64,000 bases of DNA, from NCBI RefSeq assembly GCF_019793465.1, contig NZ_JAILYJ010000020.1, forward strand, positions 43,877 to 107,876, read 5' to 3'. Positions within the stretch are counted from its first letter, which is position 1. Every line of letters begins with the position of its first letter. Shown piece after piece: positions 1-9,354 of the stretch. The position numbers and the translations under genes were made by a program. Below the pieces are notes generated by a model. The model saw only the letters and a list, made by a program, of their open reading frames with translations, had not been told where the DNA came from and did no database searches. Source of the DNA: Rhizobium croatiense (GTDB taxonomy: Bacteria; Pseudomonadota; Alphaproteobacteria; Rhizobiales; Rhizobiaceae).

Positions 1-2
1 CG

Positions 3-176
3 CCGATCCAGTACGTCATAGACGAGCGCCTCGACCGGGCACGGCTTCTGTTCAAGACCACGTCGGCAACAGTCGCCGAGGTCGCCTTCCGCGTCGGCTA
101 TGCCGATGTCTCGCGCTTCGGCCAGCATTTCCGCAAGCGGGTGGGCATCACGCCCGCACAGTTCCGGTCGCAATAG
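3..176 (+). CDS. AraC-family transcriptional regulator, C-terminal end (partial)
   Basis: The window opens inside this gene; only the last 57 codons are visible. They read as the second helix-turn-helix of an AraC/XylS DNA-binding domain: an arginine-rich helix (ERLDRARLLF), then VAEVAFRVGYADVSRFGQHFRK and the family ending GITPAQFR. It probably acts as a cytoplasmic activator. The next genes on the same strand start about 90 bases later and could be its targets, but that is inferred from position only. The N-terminal sensor domain lies outside the window, so no ligand can be suggested. Confidence 0.85.
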   Translation, partial: PIQYVIDERLDRARLLFKTTSATVAEVAFRVGYADVSRFGQHFRKRVGITPAQFRSQ

Positions 177-266
177 CAACATACGCCGTAAGTCGAGCAA
201 TTTTCGCGCCTGCACCGCGCCGGCGATCCTGTCACTCTCGCCTTGTTCAACCAGCGGAGAGTTCAG

Positions 267-1235
267 ATGAAACAGTTTGCACTTGCGGCAATCCTTGCCA
301 CCGTGGCGGCAACGACGGTGAGCGCAGCGGAAGTAGCCAGCCGAAAGGTCACATTTCCAAGCAACGGTGAAACGATCGTCGGCACACTCTACGTGCCATC
401 GGACACGGCTGCCGATACACGGCGGCCCGGTGTCATCGTCGCCGGCGCCTGGACCTCGATCAAGGAGCAGATGTCGGGCCTTTATGCCAAGGAAATGGCC
501 GAGCGAGGTTTCGTAGCGCTGGCGTTCGACTATCGCGGCTGGGGTGAATCGAGCGGCACCATCCGTTTCAAGGAAGACCCGGTGATGAAGACTGCAGACA
601 TCATCGCCGCCGCCGATTTCTTGTCGACGCTGTCGGAGGTCGATCCGGACGCGATCAACGGCCTCGGCATATGCGCCTCGGCCGGCTATATGGCCGATGC
701 CGTCAGCGGCAATCCGAGATTCAGGTCCCTATCGCTTGTCGCACCATGGCTGCACAACAGGGCGATCGTCGAGCAGGTCTATGGCGGTGCCGAGGGCGTG
801 GCCAAGCTGATCGCCGTTTCGCGCAGTGCCGAGCGCGCCGAAGAGAAGGGAAGCCCAAGTATTATCATTGCGGCCAGCGCCACCGATGAATCCTCACTCA
901 TGTACCAGATCCCCTATTACACCGAAGCCGATCGCGGTCTCGTTCCCCAATATGACAACAAGTTCAATCTCGGCTCCTGGGAGCCCTGGCTCAAGTATGA
1001 TTCCGTCGCCACCGGCTCGCGCGTCGACAAGCCGGTCCTGCTGGTCCATTCCGAGGCAGCGGCCGTGCCCGAGGGCGCGCATGCCTTCCTTGGCCTGTTG
1101 AAGGTCGATGCGACGACACGCTGGTTCGAGGGGGGCACCCAATTCGATTTCTATGACCGCCAGCAGCATGTCGACGCCGCGGCTGACGCAGTGGCCGAGC
1201 ACATCGAAAAAGTTCTCAGGCGGCAGTCGAATTGA
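267..1235 (+). CDS. Exported alpha/beta hydrolase (dienelactone hydrolase/YcjY-like)
   Basis: 322 residues. A signal peptide (MKQFALAAILATVAATTVSA) precedes an alpha/beta-hydrolase fold. The oxyanion-side strand is PGVIVAGAW, followed by the family motif FDYRGWGES. The nucleophile elbow GICASAG has a Cys where GxSxG enzymes have Ser, as in dienelactone-hydrolase-like proteins. A C-terminal QQHVDAAADAV may hold the catalytic His. The ATG at 267 is chosen over the upstream in-frame ATG at 243 because GGAGAG lies just ahead and the signal peptide starts there. It is 12 bases from the next gene, so probably co-transcribed. Substrate unknown; a periplasmic ester or lactone hydrolase is inferred. 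Confidence 0.8.
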   Translation: MKQFALAAILATVAATTVSAAEVASRKVTFPSNGETIVGTLYVPSDTAADTRRPGVIVAGAWTSIKEQMSGLYAKEMAERGFVALAFDYRGWGESSGTIRFKEDPVMKTADIIAAADFLSTLSEVDPDAINGLGICASAGYMADAVSGNPRFRSLSLVAPWLHNRAIVEQVYGGAEGVAKLIAVSRSAERAEEKGSPSIIIAASATDESSLMYQIPYYTEADRGLVPQYDNKFNLGSWEPWLKYDSVATGSRVDKPVLLVHSEAAAVPEGAHAFLGLLKVDATTRWFEGGTQFDFYDRQQHVDAAADAVAEHIEKVLRRQSN

Positions 1236-1247
1236 GGAGCGAGCCCC

Positions 1248-1778
1248 ATGAAAATGATCGTTGCAAGTCTCGTTACCGTCATGATGATGGTGGCAACCTC
1301 CATCGCTAAGGCAGATAACATGAAGCCTGAAGACCGCCTCGCCATCATTGATGCCATTACGGACATCGCGGCCGGCGCCGACCGCCATCAATGGCCGCGG
1401 GTACGCGGCGCCTTCGCCGAGAAGGTGACACTCGACTATACCAGCCTCTGGGGCGGCGAAGCTGTCACACAGTCAGCCGATGAAGTGGTCGCGCAATGGT
1501 CGACCTTCCTGCCGGGCTTCGACAGGACGCTGCATCTCGTCACGAACCACGCGATTGTGGATGCATCAGGCGACACGGCGACGGCCGAGGCCGATTTCCA
1601 GGCGACGCATAGTTTAGGCAGGGATCTCTGGGTTCTTTCCGGCCACTATCGCTACGGGCTGGTGAAATCAGCCGAGGGCTGGAAGGTCACACATATGACG
1701 ATGACTGCCACTCACGAGACCGGTGATCGCGGCCTCGTGGGCAAAGCCGCCGAGCGGGCGGCGAAGAAGATGAACTAG
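1248..1778 (+). CDS. Exported SnoaL/NTF2-like protein
   Basis: 176 residues. A hydrophobic signal peptide (about residues 1-22) precedes a compact alpha+beta domain with the SnoaL/nuclear-transport-factor-2 layout: an N-terminal helix (RLAIIDAITDIAAGAD), DYTSLWGGE, ATAEADFQATH and a closing strand GWKVTHMTMT. GAGGAGCGAG lies ahead of the ATG, and the gene starts 12 bases after the hydrolase, so the two probably form one operon. Members of this fold are often small-molecule isomerases, hydrolases or binding proteins; no catalytic residues can be assigned here. Confidence 0.7.
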   Translation: MKMIVASLVTVMMMVATSIAKADNMKPEDRLAIIDAITDIAAGADRHQWPRVRGAFAEKVTLDYTSLWGGEAVTQSADEVVAQWSTFLPGFDRTLHLVTNHAIVDASGDTATAEADFQATHSLGRDLWVLSGHYRYGLVKSAEGWKVTHMTMTATHETGDRGLVGKAAERAAKKMN

Positions 1779-2038
1779 GCGGAATCTCCGCGGCCCTGAT
1801 GTGCTCTTTGCCTTTTCCGTGGCCAGGGTTCAAAGCGATGGCCCATCCGGACAGTCCTCGGAACGGCCGCGTCGAACGGCCGGGAGCCAGACAGGGCAGT
1901 CATTGCGTAGGGCTACACCTCGGCTGCGTCCACATGAGCCATGGCCAACTCGATCACCTAAGATCGCTCTGAGCGGCGGCTCAAAGTTCTTTCTTGCCTT
2001 CTGTCTCCCTGCTATCGTGGAAGCGAGGAGACGGCGCC

Positions 2039-3811
2039 ATGAGCGAGACCCGAAAGCTGGCTGCAATCCTGGCCGCTGATGTGGTTGGGTACAGCCGACT
2101 TGCCGGCGCCGACGAGGACCGCATCCTGGCGAGGCTGCGGGCACTGCGCAGCGATCTCATCGATCCGACGATCGCCGTGCATCATGGCCGGGTGGTGAAG
2201 CGCACCGGCGATGGTGCGCTGGTCGAGTTCCGCAGCGTAGTGGACGCCGTACGCTGCGCCATCGAGGTGCAGAACGGCATGGTGGAGCGCAATGACGGCG
2301 TGCCGCAGGACCGTCGCATCGAGTTCCGGATCGGTATCCATTTGGGCGACGTCGTCGAGGAAAGCGACGGCGATCTGATGGGCGACGGCGTCAACATCGC
2401 CTCGCGATTGGAGGGCGTCGCCGCGGCGGGCGCGATCTGCCTGTCCGAGGATGCCTATCGCCAGGTCAAGGCGAGGCTCGACCTCTCGGTCAGCGATCTC
2501 GGCAACACACAACTCAAGAACATCGCCGAGCCGATCCGGGTCTATTCGCTGCAAGTCGGCAGCGCCGGGACCAGGGCAGCCGCGACCTCGGAAACCGCGA
2601 CGAGCCAACCGGCGGCGGCAGCGTCGCCGAAGCTGTCGATCGCCGTCCTGCCCTTCGCCAACATGAGCGGTGACGCCGAACAGGACTACTTCGCCGACGG
2701 CATCTCGGAAGACATCATCACGGCGCTATCGAAGCTGTCGCAGCTCTTTGTCATCGCCCGGAATTCGTCGTTCACTTTCAAGGGCAAGAACGTCGAGGTG
2801 CAGGAGGTGGGCACGAAGCTCGGCGTGCGGCATGTCCTTGAGGGCAGCGTCCGCAAATCGGGAAACAGAGTACGCATCACCGCGCAGCTCATCGACGCGA
2901 CCACCGGCGGGCACCTATGGGCAGAGAGGTTCGATCGCGAGCTCACCGACATATTCGCGGTTCAGGACGATGTCACGCAGCAGATCGTCGACGCGCTGGC
3001 GGTCAATCTGACAGAGGGCGATCGGAAAAGACTGGCGCCAGGGCAGACCCGGCACCCCGAGGCGTATGACTGCTTCTTGCGCGGCCGGGAGCTGTGGCAC
3101 CGGCTGACGAAGCAAACCAACAGCGACGCCCGCGACCTTTTGCAACGTGCCGTCGAACTGGACCCGAACTTCGCCTCGGCGCACGCCTTCCTCGCCCTAA
3201 CCCACGGGCTGGACTACCTGAACCGGTGGAGCGAGTCGCCGCAGCGCTCTATCGAGCAAGCCGAAGAGGCCGCGACGCTGGCGGTCGCGCGGGACGATAG
3301 CGATCCCGTGGCCCACTGGGCACTGAGTGTGGTCAAGCTTTACTCGCGACAGCACGATAGAGCCATCAGCGAGGCCGAGCGTGCGATAGTGCTCAATCCG
3401 AACTTCGCCGAAGGGCAGGTCAGCCTCGGCGAGGCCCTCATCTATTCAGGCAGATCCGGGGAGGCACTCGCCTATTTCGAGCGGGCGAGGGTCCTGAACC
3501 CGTACTTTCCGGATGTCGTTCTCCACTTTCAGGCCTTGGCCTTGTTTCAACTGCGAAGGTACGAAGAGGCCGTCGAACTGTTGCTGCAGCGCGTCAGCCG
3601 CAACCCCGTCACCGATGTCTCGCGCGCGCTTCTGGCCGCCTGTTACGGACATCTCGGCCGTTTCGAAGAGGCTCGCGCGAGGTGGCAAGAGGTGCTGCGC
3701 GTCAATCCCGACTACTCCTTGGAATACCGTCGCAAAGTCTTGCCCTTCAAGAACCCCGCCGATTTCGAGCTCGTCATGGAGGGGCTGCGCAATGCGGGGG
3801 TCGTACAATGA
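2039..3811 (+). CDS. Class III adenylate/guanylate cyclase with TolB-like and TPR domains
   Basis: 590 residues. Residues about 6-170 form a class III cyclase domain that should make cAMP (or cGMP) from the NTP. The two metal-binding Asp are visible (D14 in AADVVGYS, D58 in GDGALVEF), as are the transition-state Asn and Arg (N119, R123 in GVNIASRLE). Residues about 199-330 match the TolB/FlgO-like segment that follows such cyclases (IAVLPFANMS, FADGISEDI, FVIARNSSF). The rest is TPR-type helical repeats (LDPNFASAHAFLAL, LNPNFAEGQVSLGE). No membrane segment is seen. The ATG at 2039 is preferred because the cyclase domain starts directly after it and GAGGAG lies ahead. A paralogue with the same layout lies 3.4 kb downstream. 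Confidence 0.9.
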   Translation: MSETRKLAAILAADVVGYSRLAGADEDRILARLRALRSDLIDPTIAVHHGRVVKRTGDGALVEFRSVVDAVRCAIEVQNGMVERNDGVPQDRRIEFRIGIHLGDVVEESDGDLMGDGVNIASRLEGVAAAGAICLSEDAYRQVKARLDLSVSDLGNTQLKNIAEPIRVYSLQVGSAGTRAAATSETATSQPAAAASPKLSIAVLPFANMSGDAEQDYFADGISEDIITALSKLSQLFVIARNSSFTFKGKNVEVQEVGTKLGVRHVLEGSVRKSGNRVRITAQLIDATTGGHLWAERFDRELTDIFAVQDDVTQQIVDALAVNLTEGDRKRLAPGQTRHPEAYDCFLRGRELWHRLTKQTNSDARDLLQRAVELDPNFASAHAFLALTHGLDYLNRWSESPQRSIEQAEEAATLAVARDDSDPVAHWALSVVKLYSRQHDRAISEAERAIVLNPNFAEGQVSLGEALIYSGRSGEALAYFERARVLNPYFPDVVLHFQALALFQLRRYEEAVELLLQRVSRNPVTDVSRALLAACYGHLGRFEEARARWQEVLRVNPDYSLEYRRKVLPFKNPADFELVMEGLRNAGVVQ

Positions 3812-4344
3812 CGGGTGATGGATGTCCGATCCTGAAACCTGTTGCCGCATTCGCCCGAGGATATCCAGTGCCGGCGCAACCACGAGCATCAAGCGTGAGC
3901 GCTGGGTCGCCGACCACCCGGCAACGCACGATTGCCCGATTATGTGCCTCCACCGGTCGCTTGAACTGAAAACCGTATAGTCATGGCGCCAATGACCCGC
4001 CAGCGAGAGAGGCTTTAGACAGCGCTGATGGTGGGACGAAGGGGGACCGATCGCTGATCCAGCTACGCCTGGACGCGAGCGCGCAGCTTTAAGGATCTGG
4101 TCGACGGCGGGCTCAGTTCTGCGCGAACCCAAATGCTTAGGCCAAAGCTGCGACGATATCGTCGCGTCAATCAAAAGGGCTGGGGCCATCCGCCCCGACG
4201 GCAGCTTCCTTCGCTCACTGCCGGCCGACTGGCGGCCATCTTCCCCGCAATCTTCGTTAATTCAATATGGCTAATATATAGAACATCTTCATCGTGATAT
4301 TCAGTTCGATGGCAGCTGCGAGCTTCTGTATCATGGAGGGGATA
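3812..4344. other. Intergenic region, no gene recognised
   Basis: 533 bases between a cyclase gene and the cytochrome c gene. Open frames exist on both strands but none has recognisable family motifs or a convincing ribosome site. The last 80 bases are AT-richer and probably hold the promoter of the cytochrome c gene. Confidence 0.5.
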
Positions 4345-4872
4345 ATGTTTCGGTTGAGCGTACGGTTGGCATTTTTTGCCGCCTCTGCATTGGGGCTGCA
4401 GTCGAGCATCGCAGCTGCCGACGATACGCAGACTGCGCGCGGCGAATATCTAGTCACGATCGGCGGCTGCAACGACTGCCACACACCGGGATATTTCTTC
4501 GGAAAACCGGACAGCTCGCGATTTCTGGGTGGATCGGATGTCGGTTTTGAACTCCCGGGGCAGGGTGTCTTCGTCGGCCGCAACATTACGCCTGACAAGG
4601 AGACCGGCATCGGCAGCTGGACCAGGGAACAGATCGTGGCTGCGCTTCAGACCGGGCAGCGGCCGGATGGCCGCCTTCTGGCGCCAATCATGCCGTGGCA
4701 TGCCTTCGCGCAACTCACTGAGGAAGACGTGACATCAATTGCAGTCTTCCTTCAGAGCCTGAAGCCGGTCAGCCATCAGGTCCCCGGACCTTTCAAGCCG
4801 GGGGAGAAGGTTTCAACCTTCATGTTTCGGATCTTGCCGCCGGGTGAAACCGCGGCTGCCGCACCAAACTAG
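4345..4872 (+). CDS. Exported monohaem cytochrome c
   Basis: 175 residues. A signal peptide (MFRLSVRLAFFAASALG...AAA) precedes a class I cytochrome c domain. The haem-binding CNDCH sits near residue 50 (GGCNDCHTPGYFFGK). A distal Met ligand is likely in APIMPWHAFAQLTEEDV, followed by the usual last helix AVFLQSLKPV. The start at 4345 has GGAGGGG immediately upstream, and the signal peptide begins there. It lies upstream of a CHRD protein and a sugar-dehydrogenase-type protein on the same strand, all exported. Accepting electrons from that dehydrogenase is inferred from proximity. Confidence 0.88.
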   Translation: MFRLSVRLAFFAASALGLQSSIAAADDTQTARGEYLVTIGGCNDCHTPGYFFGKPDSSRFLGGSDVGFELPGQGVFVGRNITPDKETGIGSWTREQIVAALQTGQRPDGRLLAPIMPWHAFAQLTEEDVTSIAVFLQSLKPVSHQVPGPFKPGEKVSTFMFRILPPGETAAAAPN

Positions 4873-5123
4873 CACAGCGCCACCAGCGAACCCTACGGCA
4901 GCCAGCGTCGTTCTCGCATGTGCGGGGCCAAGCCAAAGAACGTGCAGCCGCATGGAGCGGCTTCAGCGCAGAGCTAGTAGTAGCGCTCGGTCTTGCGCAG
5001 GATCGGAATGCTCTCGGGCGAGAGAGATGATGTCTGGAGAGGGGATGTCGTGATCGGAACCCAATCCGTTCTCGTGAGTTGGGAGGGCAGCCTGCAATAC
5101 ACCTGCTTTTGGGAGGATGCACA

Positions 5124-5555
5124 ATGATATCTATCCGCAAGAATTATCTCCTCAGCGCCCTCGCCGTAACCGCCATCATGGCCGGCAGCCCCGTTTTTGC
5201 TGAGACATTGAAATTCACGGCTAATCTGCAAGGATCGAGCGAGGTGCCGTCTAACGACAGCGCCGGCAAGGGCATGGGCGACATTACCCTCGACACAGCC
5301 ACCAAAAAGCTCACCTGGACTGTGACTTCCAGCGGCCTGACCGGGCAACCCACGGCCGCGCATTTTCATGGTCCGGCCGATGTGGGCGAGAATGCCGGGC
5401 CGGTGGTCGACATCTCCAAAGCCATTGCCTCCGGATCTGCCGAAATCACGGACGCGCACGTAGCGGATCTGCAGGCCGGAAAGTGGTATCTCAACATCCA
5501 TACAGAAAAATTCCCGGATGGAGAGATCCGCGGACAAGTGGAGAAAGCACAATAG
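5124..5555 (+). CDS. Exported CHRD-domain protein
   Basis: 143 residues. A signal peptide ending near VFA is followed by a single CHRD domain (first described in chordin). Its signature is visible: FTANLQGSSEVP at the start, the core AAHFHGPADVGENAGPVV and the end GKWYLNIHTEKFPDGEIRGQV. The fold is an extracytoplasmic beta-barrel-like domain with no firmly known bacterial function. The ATG at 5124 follows GGGAGGATG and starts the signal peptide. Its position between an exported cytochrome c and an exported dehydrogenase suggests a periplasmic partner, but no interaction can be read from sequence. Confidence 0.88.
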   Translation: MISIRKNYLLSALAVTAIMAGSPVFAETLKFTANLQGSSEVPSNDSAGKGMGDITLDTATKKLTWTVTSSGLTGQPTAAHFHGPADVGENAGPVVDISKAIASGSAEITDAHVADLQAGKWYLNIHTEKFPDGEIRGQVEKAQ

Positions 5556-5756
5556 CAGCGACTGCTGCATTCCTCGATGGTTGTCCGCCTCCAAATCGGC
5601 GTGCGCGGTCCTGGAGTCCGCGTCAGCCAGTTCGCCATCAACGCCGGAAAGGCTGGGAGATGGTCTACCGGCATCGCGTGGGTGTGGCTGAGCGCGAGGC
5701 CGGACCGCTGTAGGCACTCGACAGGTCCGGCAGCGCCGGAGATTAGGAGAGCAGAT

Positions 5757-6932
5757 ATGACCAGAAAAGCTGCTATGCTGTTGAGTGTTGCGCTTGTTTC
5801 AGCATCCGCCTGGGCGCAGCAAGAAGGCGTGCTCCACAAGGTCGAGACGAATGTTTTCAGGCCGAAGCATCAGCCATTCAGCGAGGATGTCGTCAAGCGG
5901 CTCAAGGTTCCGGAAGGATTCGAGGTCAGCATCTTTGCCCGTGACCTCGGCAATGCCCGCATGATGGCGGTCGCCGAAGACGGCACCGTCTACGTGACGC
6001 GCCCCGAGGAAAAGGACGTGATCGCCGTCAAGGAAGGCGATCCGAAGCTTCGCAAGATAGCCTCTGATCTTGACGGCATCCATGGCATTGCAATCCGGGA
6101 CGGCCGTATCTTCCTTTCGACGGTCCATGCCGTTATGGCGGCCGATCTGAACGAGGACGGGACGATCGGCAAAATGGAGAAGATCATCGACGACCTGCCC
6201 GACGGCGGCCAGCACGGGCGGCGGACGCTCGCCTTCGCGCCCGACGGAGCGCTGCACATCAACGTCGGCAGTTCCTGCGACGCGTGCTTCGAAAGCAGCG
6301 ACGAAAAGGCTGCCAACCTTCGGCTCGACATAAAAGACAAGAAACGCACGGTCTTCGCGAAGGGGCTGAGAAACATGCTCGGCTTCGATTGGCATCCGGA
6401 GACCGGGGTCATGTGGGGCGTCGACCACGGTGTCGACCACCTCGGCGACGAGCTGCCGGGCGAGGAACTGAACAAGATAGAGCAAGGCTCGCACTACGGC
6501 TGGCCGTTCTGCTACGGCGACAGACAGCCCGACTGGGCGAGTTTCACCATGCCCGAGGGTGCGCCCAAGGATGATTTCTGCAAAACCAAGACCGCCGCGC
6601 CAGCGCTGACTTTTGATGCGCATGCGTCGGTGATCAACATTCGCTTCTACGATGCGCAGCAGTTTCCGGAGGACTATCGCAACGATGCCTTCGTCACGCT
6701 ACGCGGTTCAGCGAACCGGGCCGATCCGGCCGGATATAAGGTCGTGCGGGTCAACTTCGACAAAGGCGAGCCGACTAGCACGGAGGACTTCCTTACTGGC
6801 TTCCTGAGCGAGGACCGGAAGACTGAATTTGGCCGCATCGCCGGTCTGGCGATAACTCCGGACGGCTCACTGCTCGTCTCGGAGGATACGAACGGCGTGA
6901 TCTACAGGGTGAGCTACAAGAAGGGCGGATAG
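5757..6932 (+). CDS. Periplasmic glucose/sorbosone dehydrogenase-type beta-propeller protein
   Basis: 391 residues. A signal peptide (to about AWAQ) precedes a beta-propeller of the glucose/sorbosone dehydrogenase family. Family blocks in order: RLKVPEGFEVSIFA, GIHGIAIRDGRIFLS, the Cys-containing segment NVGSSCDACFES, GLRNMLGFDWHPETG, WGVDHGVDHLGDELPGEELN and HYGWPFCYGDRQ. Soluble members use PQQ to oxidise aldoses or sorbosone in the periplasm; cofactor and substrate are inferred from the family. The ATG at 5757 is preferred over an upstream in-frame ATG at 5577 because TAGGAGAGC and the signal peptide coincide there. Confidence 0.82.
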   Translation: MTRKAAMLLSVALVSASAWAQQEGVLHKVETNVFRPKHQPFSEDVVKRLKVPEGFEVSIFARDLGNARMMAVAEDGTVYVTRPEEKDVIAVKEGDPKLRKIASDLDGIHGIAIRDGRIFLSTVHAVMAADLNEDGTIGKMEKIIDDLPDGGQHGRRTLAFAPDGALHINVGSSCDACFESSDEKAANLRLDIKDKKRTVFAKGLRNMLGFDWHPETGVMWGVDHGVDHLGDELPGEELNKIEQGSHYGWPFCYGDRQPDWASFTMPEGAPKDDFCKTKTAAPALTFDAHASVINIRFYDAQQFPEDYRNDAFVTLRGSANRADPAGYKVVRVNFDKGEPTSTEDFLTGFLSEDRKTEFGRIAGLAITPDGSLLVSEDTNGVIYRVSYKKGG

Positions 6933-7244
6933 CGTTTGTCCGTGCGGCGTCTCCCGCCGTCGCATCGCTTGGCGGAGCTGTTCGCAGCCTGACAAAGAGC
7001 AGGTTGAAGCCGGCGGTTACGGGCGACCATCACCCGCTCTGTAGCCCTTTGCGCATCGCACGCGCCGTTGCGATCGGGCGTTCCCGCTCGGTATCGGAAA
7101 GCCGAAGAGAGAAGCGGATCCCTCGGGTGCAACATCAGCGCATTCGCTCTGGATTTTTCTTTCCTAGCCTGATGCGCCCGGCTCCAGAGCGCTTTCGCAT
7201 TTGCTTATCAGGAGTTAGTGTATTTTCCTGGCGGAGGGGCAAGC
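6933..7244. other. Intergenic region upstream of the second cyclase
   Basis: 312 bases with no convincing gene. Presumed promoter region of the cyclase; no clear -35/-10 pair or palindromic operator was picked out. Confidence 0.4.
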
Positions 7245-9020
7245 GTGGAACGTCGTCTTACTACAATAATGGCTGCCGATTTGGTCGGCTATTCTCGTCT
7301 CATGGCGGCGGACGAGGAAGGCACCATTTCGCGGCTGCGCGACGCGCGAACCTACGTGATTGACCCGGCAATTATGGAGGGCGGTGGCCGCATCGTCAAA
7401 ACCATGGGCGACGGGCTCCTGGTCGAATTCCCATCGCCAGTGTTGGCGGTAAGAGCGGCTCTTCTAATGCAGCGCAATTTGATCTCGCGCGAGTCTCCTC
7501 AAAAGGAAGACCGACGTCTGCGTTTCCGCATCGGTATTCATCTGGGAGATGTGGTGATCGATGGCGACGACATCCTCGGCGACTGCGTCAACATCACTGC
7601 GCGTTTGGAAACCATCGCACCCGCCGGAGGCATCTGCATATCTCGTGCAATCTACGATCATGTGCAAAGCAAGATAGACGCTGGGATGACGTGGCTCGGG
7701 CCACAGTCCGTTAAGAATATCCCCGAACCAATTGACGTGTGGCAGGTCGAGCTGGACGGCACGGCGCCCAGCCCGGTTCGGCTCTCTGGACAGGTACGTG
7801 CTTCGATCGCGGTTCTCCCATTCCAGAATTTTTCTGTCACCCCCGATCAGGACTTCTTTGTCGACGGACTGGTCGAAGACGTCATTACGGAACTAAGTCG
7901 CTTTCGATGGTTGTTCGTGATCGCCCGCAACTCGACTTTCGCCTACAAGGGAACAGCCAAGGACGTACGCAAGATCGCCCGGGAACTTGGTGTGCGCTAT
8001 GTCGTGGAAGGATCGGTTCGGCGGTCCGGTGAGCGGCTGAGGATCACTGTACAGCTAGTCGACGCGCTGTCCGGAGCACACATCTGGGCCGAGCGCTGGG
8101 ATCGTCCGATCGCCGATTTTTTTGATGTGCAGGACGAGATAACGCGCCGGATTATCGCGGGCATCGAACCAGAGCTGGGAGCGCACGAACGGAGCCTCGC
8201 CCTCGCCAAATCGACGGACAACCTTACTGCTTGGGAACTTTGTCACCGCGGCTTCGCTGAATTGCTTTCCTTCGAAGCAGGCTCGCAAGCCACTGCCGAG
8301 AAGTTCCTTCGACAAGCGCTCGAACACGATCCGAATTTCGCACTTCCCTACGCCTATTTAGCTCGTCACCGATACGCACTCGTCCTTTGGGGGCGCGCCG
8401 CAGATGTGCCGGTCGCCATCGAGCAAGGACTATCGTTCGCCACGAAGGCCCTAGAAATCGACAGGCGGAGCGATATCGCGTACGCGGTGATGTCCCTCCT
8501 TCTTACGGTGGGTGGGCGAGCGGCCGAGGCCATGCCTGTCGCTGAACAGGGCCTTGCATTAAATCAAAACTACGCGTTTCTTCACTTCGCACATGGAATG
8601 GCAGCCGTGCGGCTCAGGGACGCCGATACAACGATTAGAGCCGCACAAAATGCCATCGATCTCAGCCCTCACGATCCGTCTATGTTTGCGTTCAAGACAC
8701 TGCTCGGCATTGGGTTGATGCTGAGAGGCGAGCCCGATGACCTCTCAACGGCCCGGATGCATCTACGGGAAGGCGCGTCCTTCGAACGCACAACCTATTA
8801 TCCATTCATTGGGTCAGCGTTGCTCGCCCTCAGGGCGGGCAATACCGATGAGGTGAGGATCTGGATCTCTGATGCTTTGAAAAAGTTTCCAAACCTGAAC
8901 GCGGAACACGTCCGAGAGGCGGCCCACCCATTCTATGAAGGTAGTCCTTATCGCGACTACCTCGACAGGTTGATCGAGCACGGGCTCCCACCGGGAGAGA
9001 AGCGTCTGATCGAAGAATAA
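7245..9020 (+). CDS. Class III adenylate/guanylate cyclase with TolB-like and TPR domains (paralogue)
   Basis: 591 residues, same architecture as the cyclase at 2039-3811. Catalytic residues are conserved: D12 (AADLVGYS), D56 (MGDGLLVEF), N116 and R120 (DCVNITARLE). The TolB-like part reads IAVLPFQNFS, FVDGLVEDVI, FVIARNSTF. The C-terminal half has TPR-like helices, for example LEHDPNFALPYAYLA. The GTG at 7245 is chosen over the GTG at 7218 because GGAGGGG sits five bases ahead and the protein then starts at the cyclase domain. Codon use is less GC-biased than in the first copy and divergence is considerable, so this is an old duplication or a separate acquisition. Confidence 0.88.
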   Translation: MERRLTTIMAADLVGYSRLMAADEEGTISRLRDARTYVIDPAIMEGGGRIVKTMGDGLLVEFPSPVLAVRAALLMQRNLISRESPQKEDRRLRFRIGIHLGDVVIDGDDILGDCVNITARLETIAPAGGICISRAIYDHVQSKIDAGMTWLGPQSVKNIPEPIDVWQVELDGTAPSPVRLSGQVRASIAVLPFQNFSVTPDQDFFVDGLVEDVITELSRFRWLFVIARNSTFAYKGTAKDVRKIARELGVRYVVEGSVRRSGERLRITVQLVDALSGAHIWAERWDRPIADFFDVQDEITRRIIAGIEPELGAHERSLALAKSTDNLTAWELCHRGFAELLSFEAGSQATAEKFLRQALEHDPNFALPYAYLARHRYALVLWGRAADVPVAIEQGLSFATKALEIDRRSDIAYAVMSLLLTVGGRAAEAMPVAEQGLALNQNYAFLHFAHGMAAVRLRDADTTIRAAQNAIDLSPHDPSMFAFKTLLGIGLMLRGEPDDLSTARMHLREGASFERTTYYPFIGSALLALRAGNTDEVRIWISDALKKFPNLNAEHVREAAHPFYEGSPYRDYLDRLIEHGLPPGEKRLIEE

Positions 9021-9354
9021 TCGCGTCACTAAGAAGACTCCTGTTCCCGGCTTCTATGCCGTGTTCAGGCAGAAATTCCACTTATACCCCTGTCCAAGTT
9101 TCCCAATCCAGCTCTGGACGTTGCGGCGACGTGATTGGAAGGCCGGCGGAAGCAACCACCTTCGCACGCGCGGACCGTGTCGTAAGCGGTGTTCTGATCC
9201 CACCTTCCGGATTAGGCTTGATTGACGATTTTCGGCCCATGTCGATTTTACAGCTTACGCTCAAATCCAAAAAGCCGGTGCGCCGGGTAGGTCTTGCCAG
9301 CGGCTGCTGGCGCGCGTGGAGGGACGAGCAAGGGGAACAGATCGTTGCCGAGAG
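9021..9354. other. Intergenic region between convergent genes, nothing recognised
   Basis: 334 bases between the stop codons of the cyclase (+) and the hypothetical gene (-). Frames on both strands lack recognisable motifs. No clear hairpin terminator was seen. Confidence 0.4.

Noticed and set aside
3446..4189. 247-codon minus-strand frame across the end of the first cyclase
   Set aside because: Half of it is antisense to the TPR region, and the rest has no recognisable domain.
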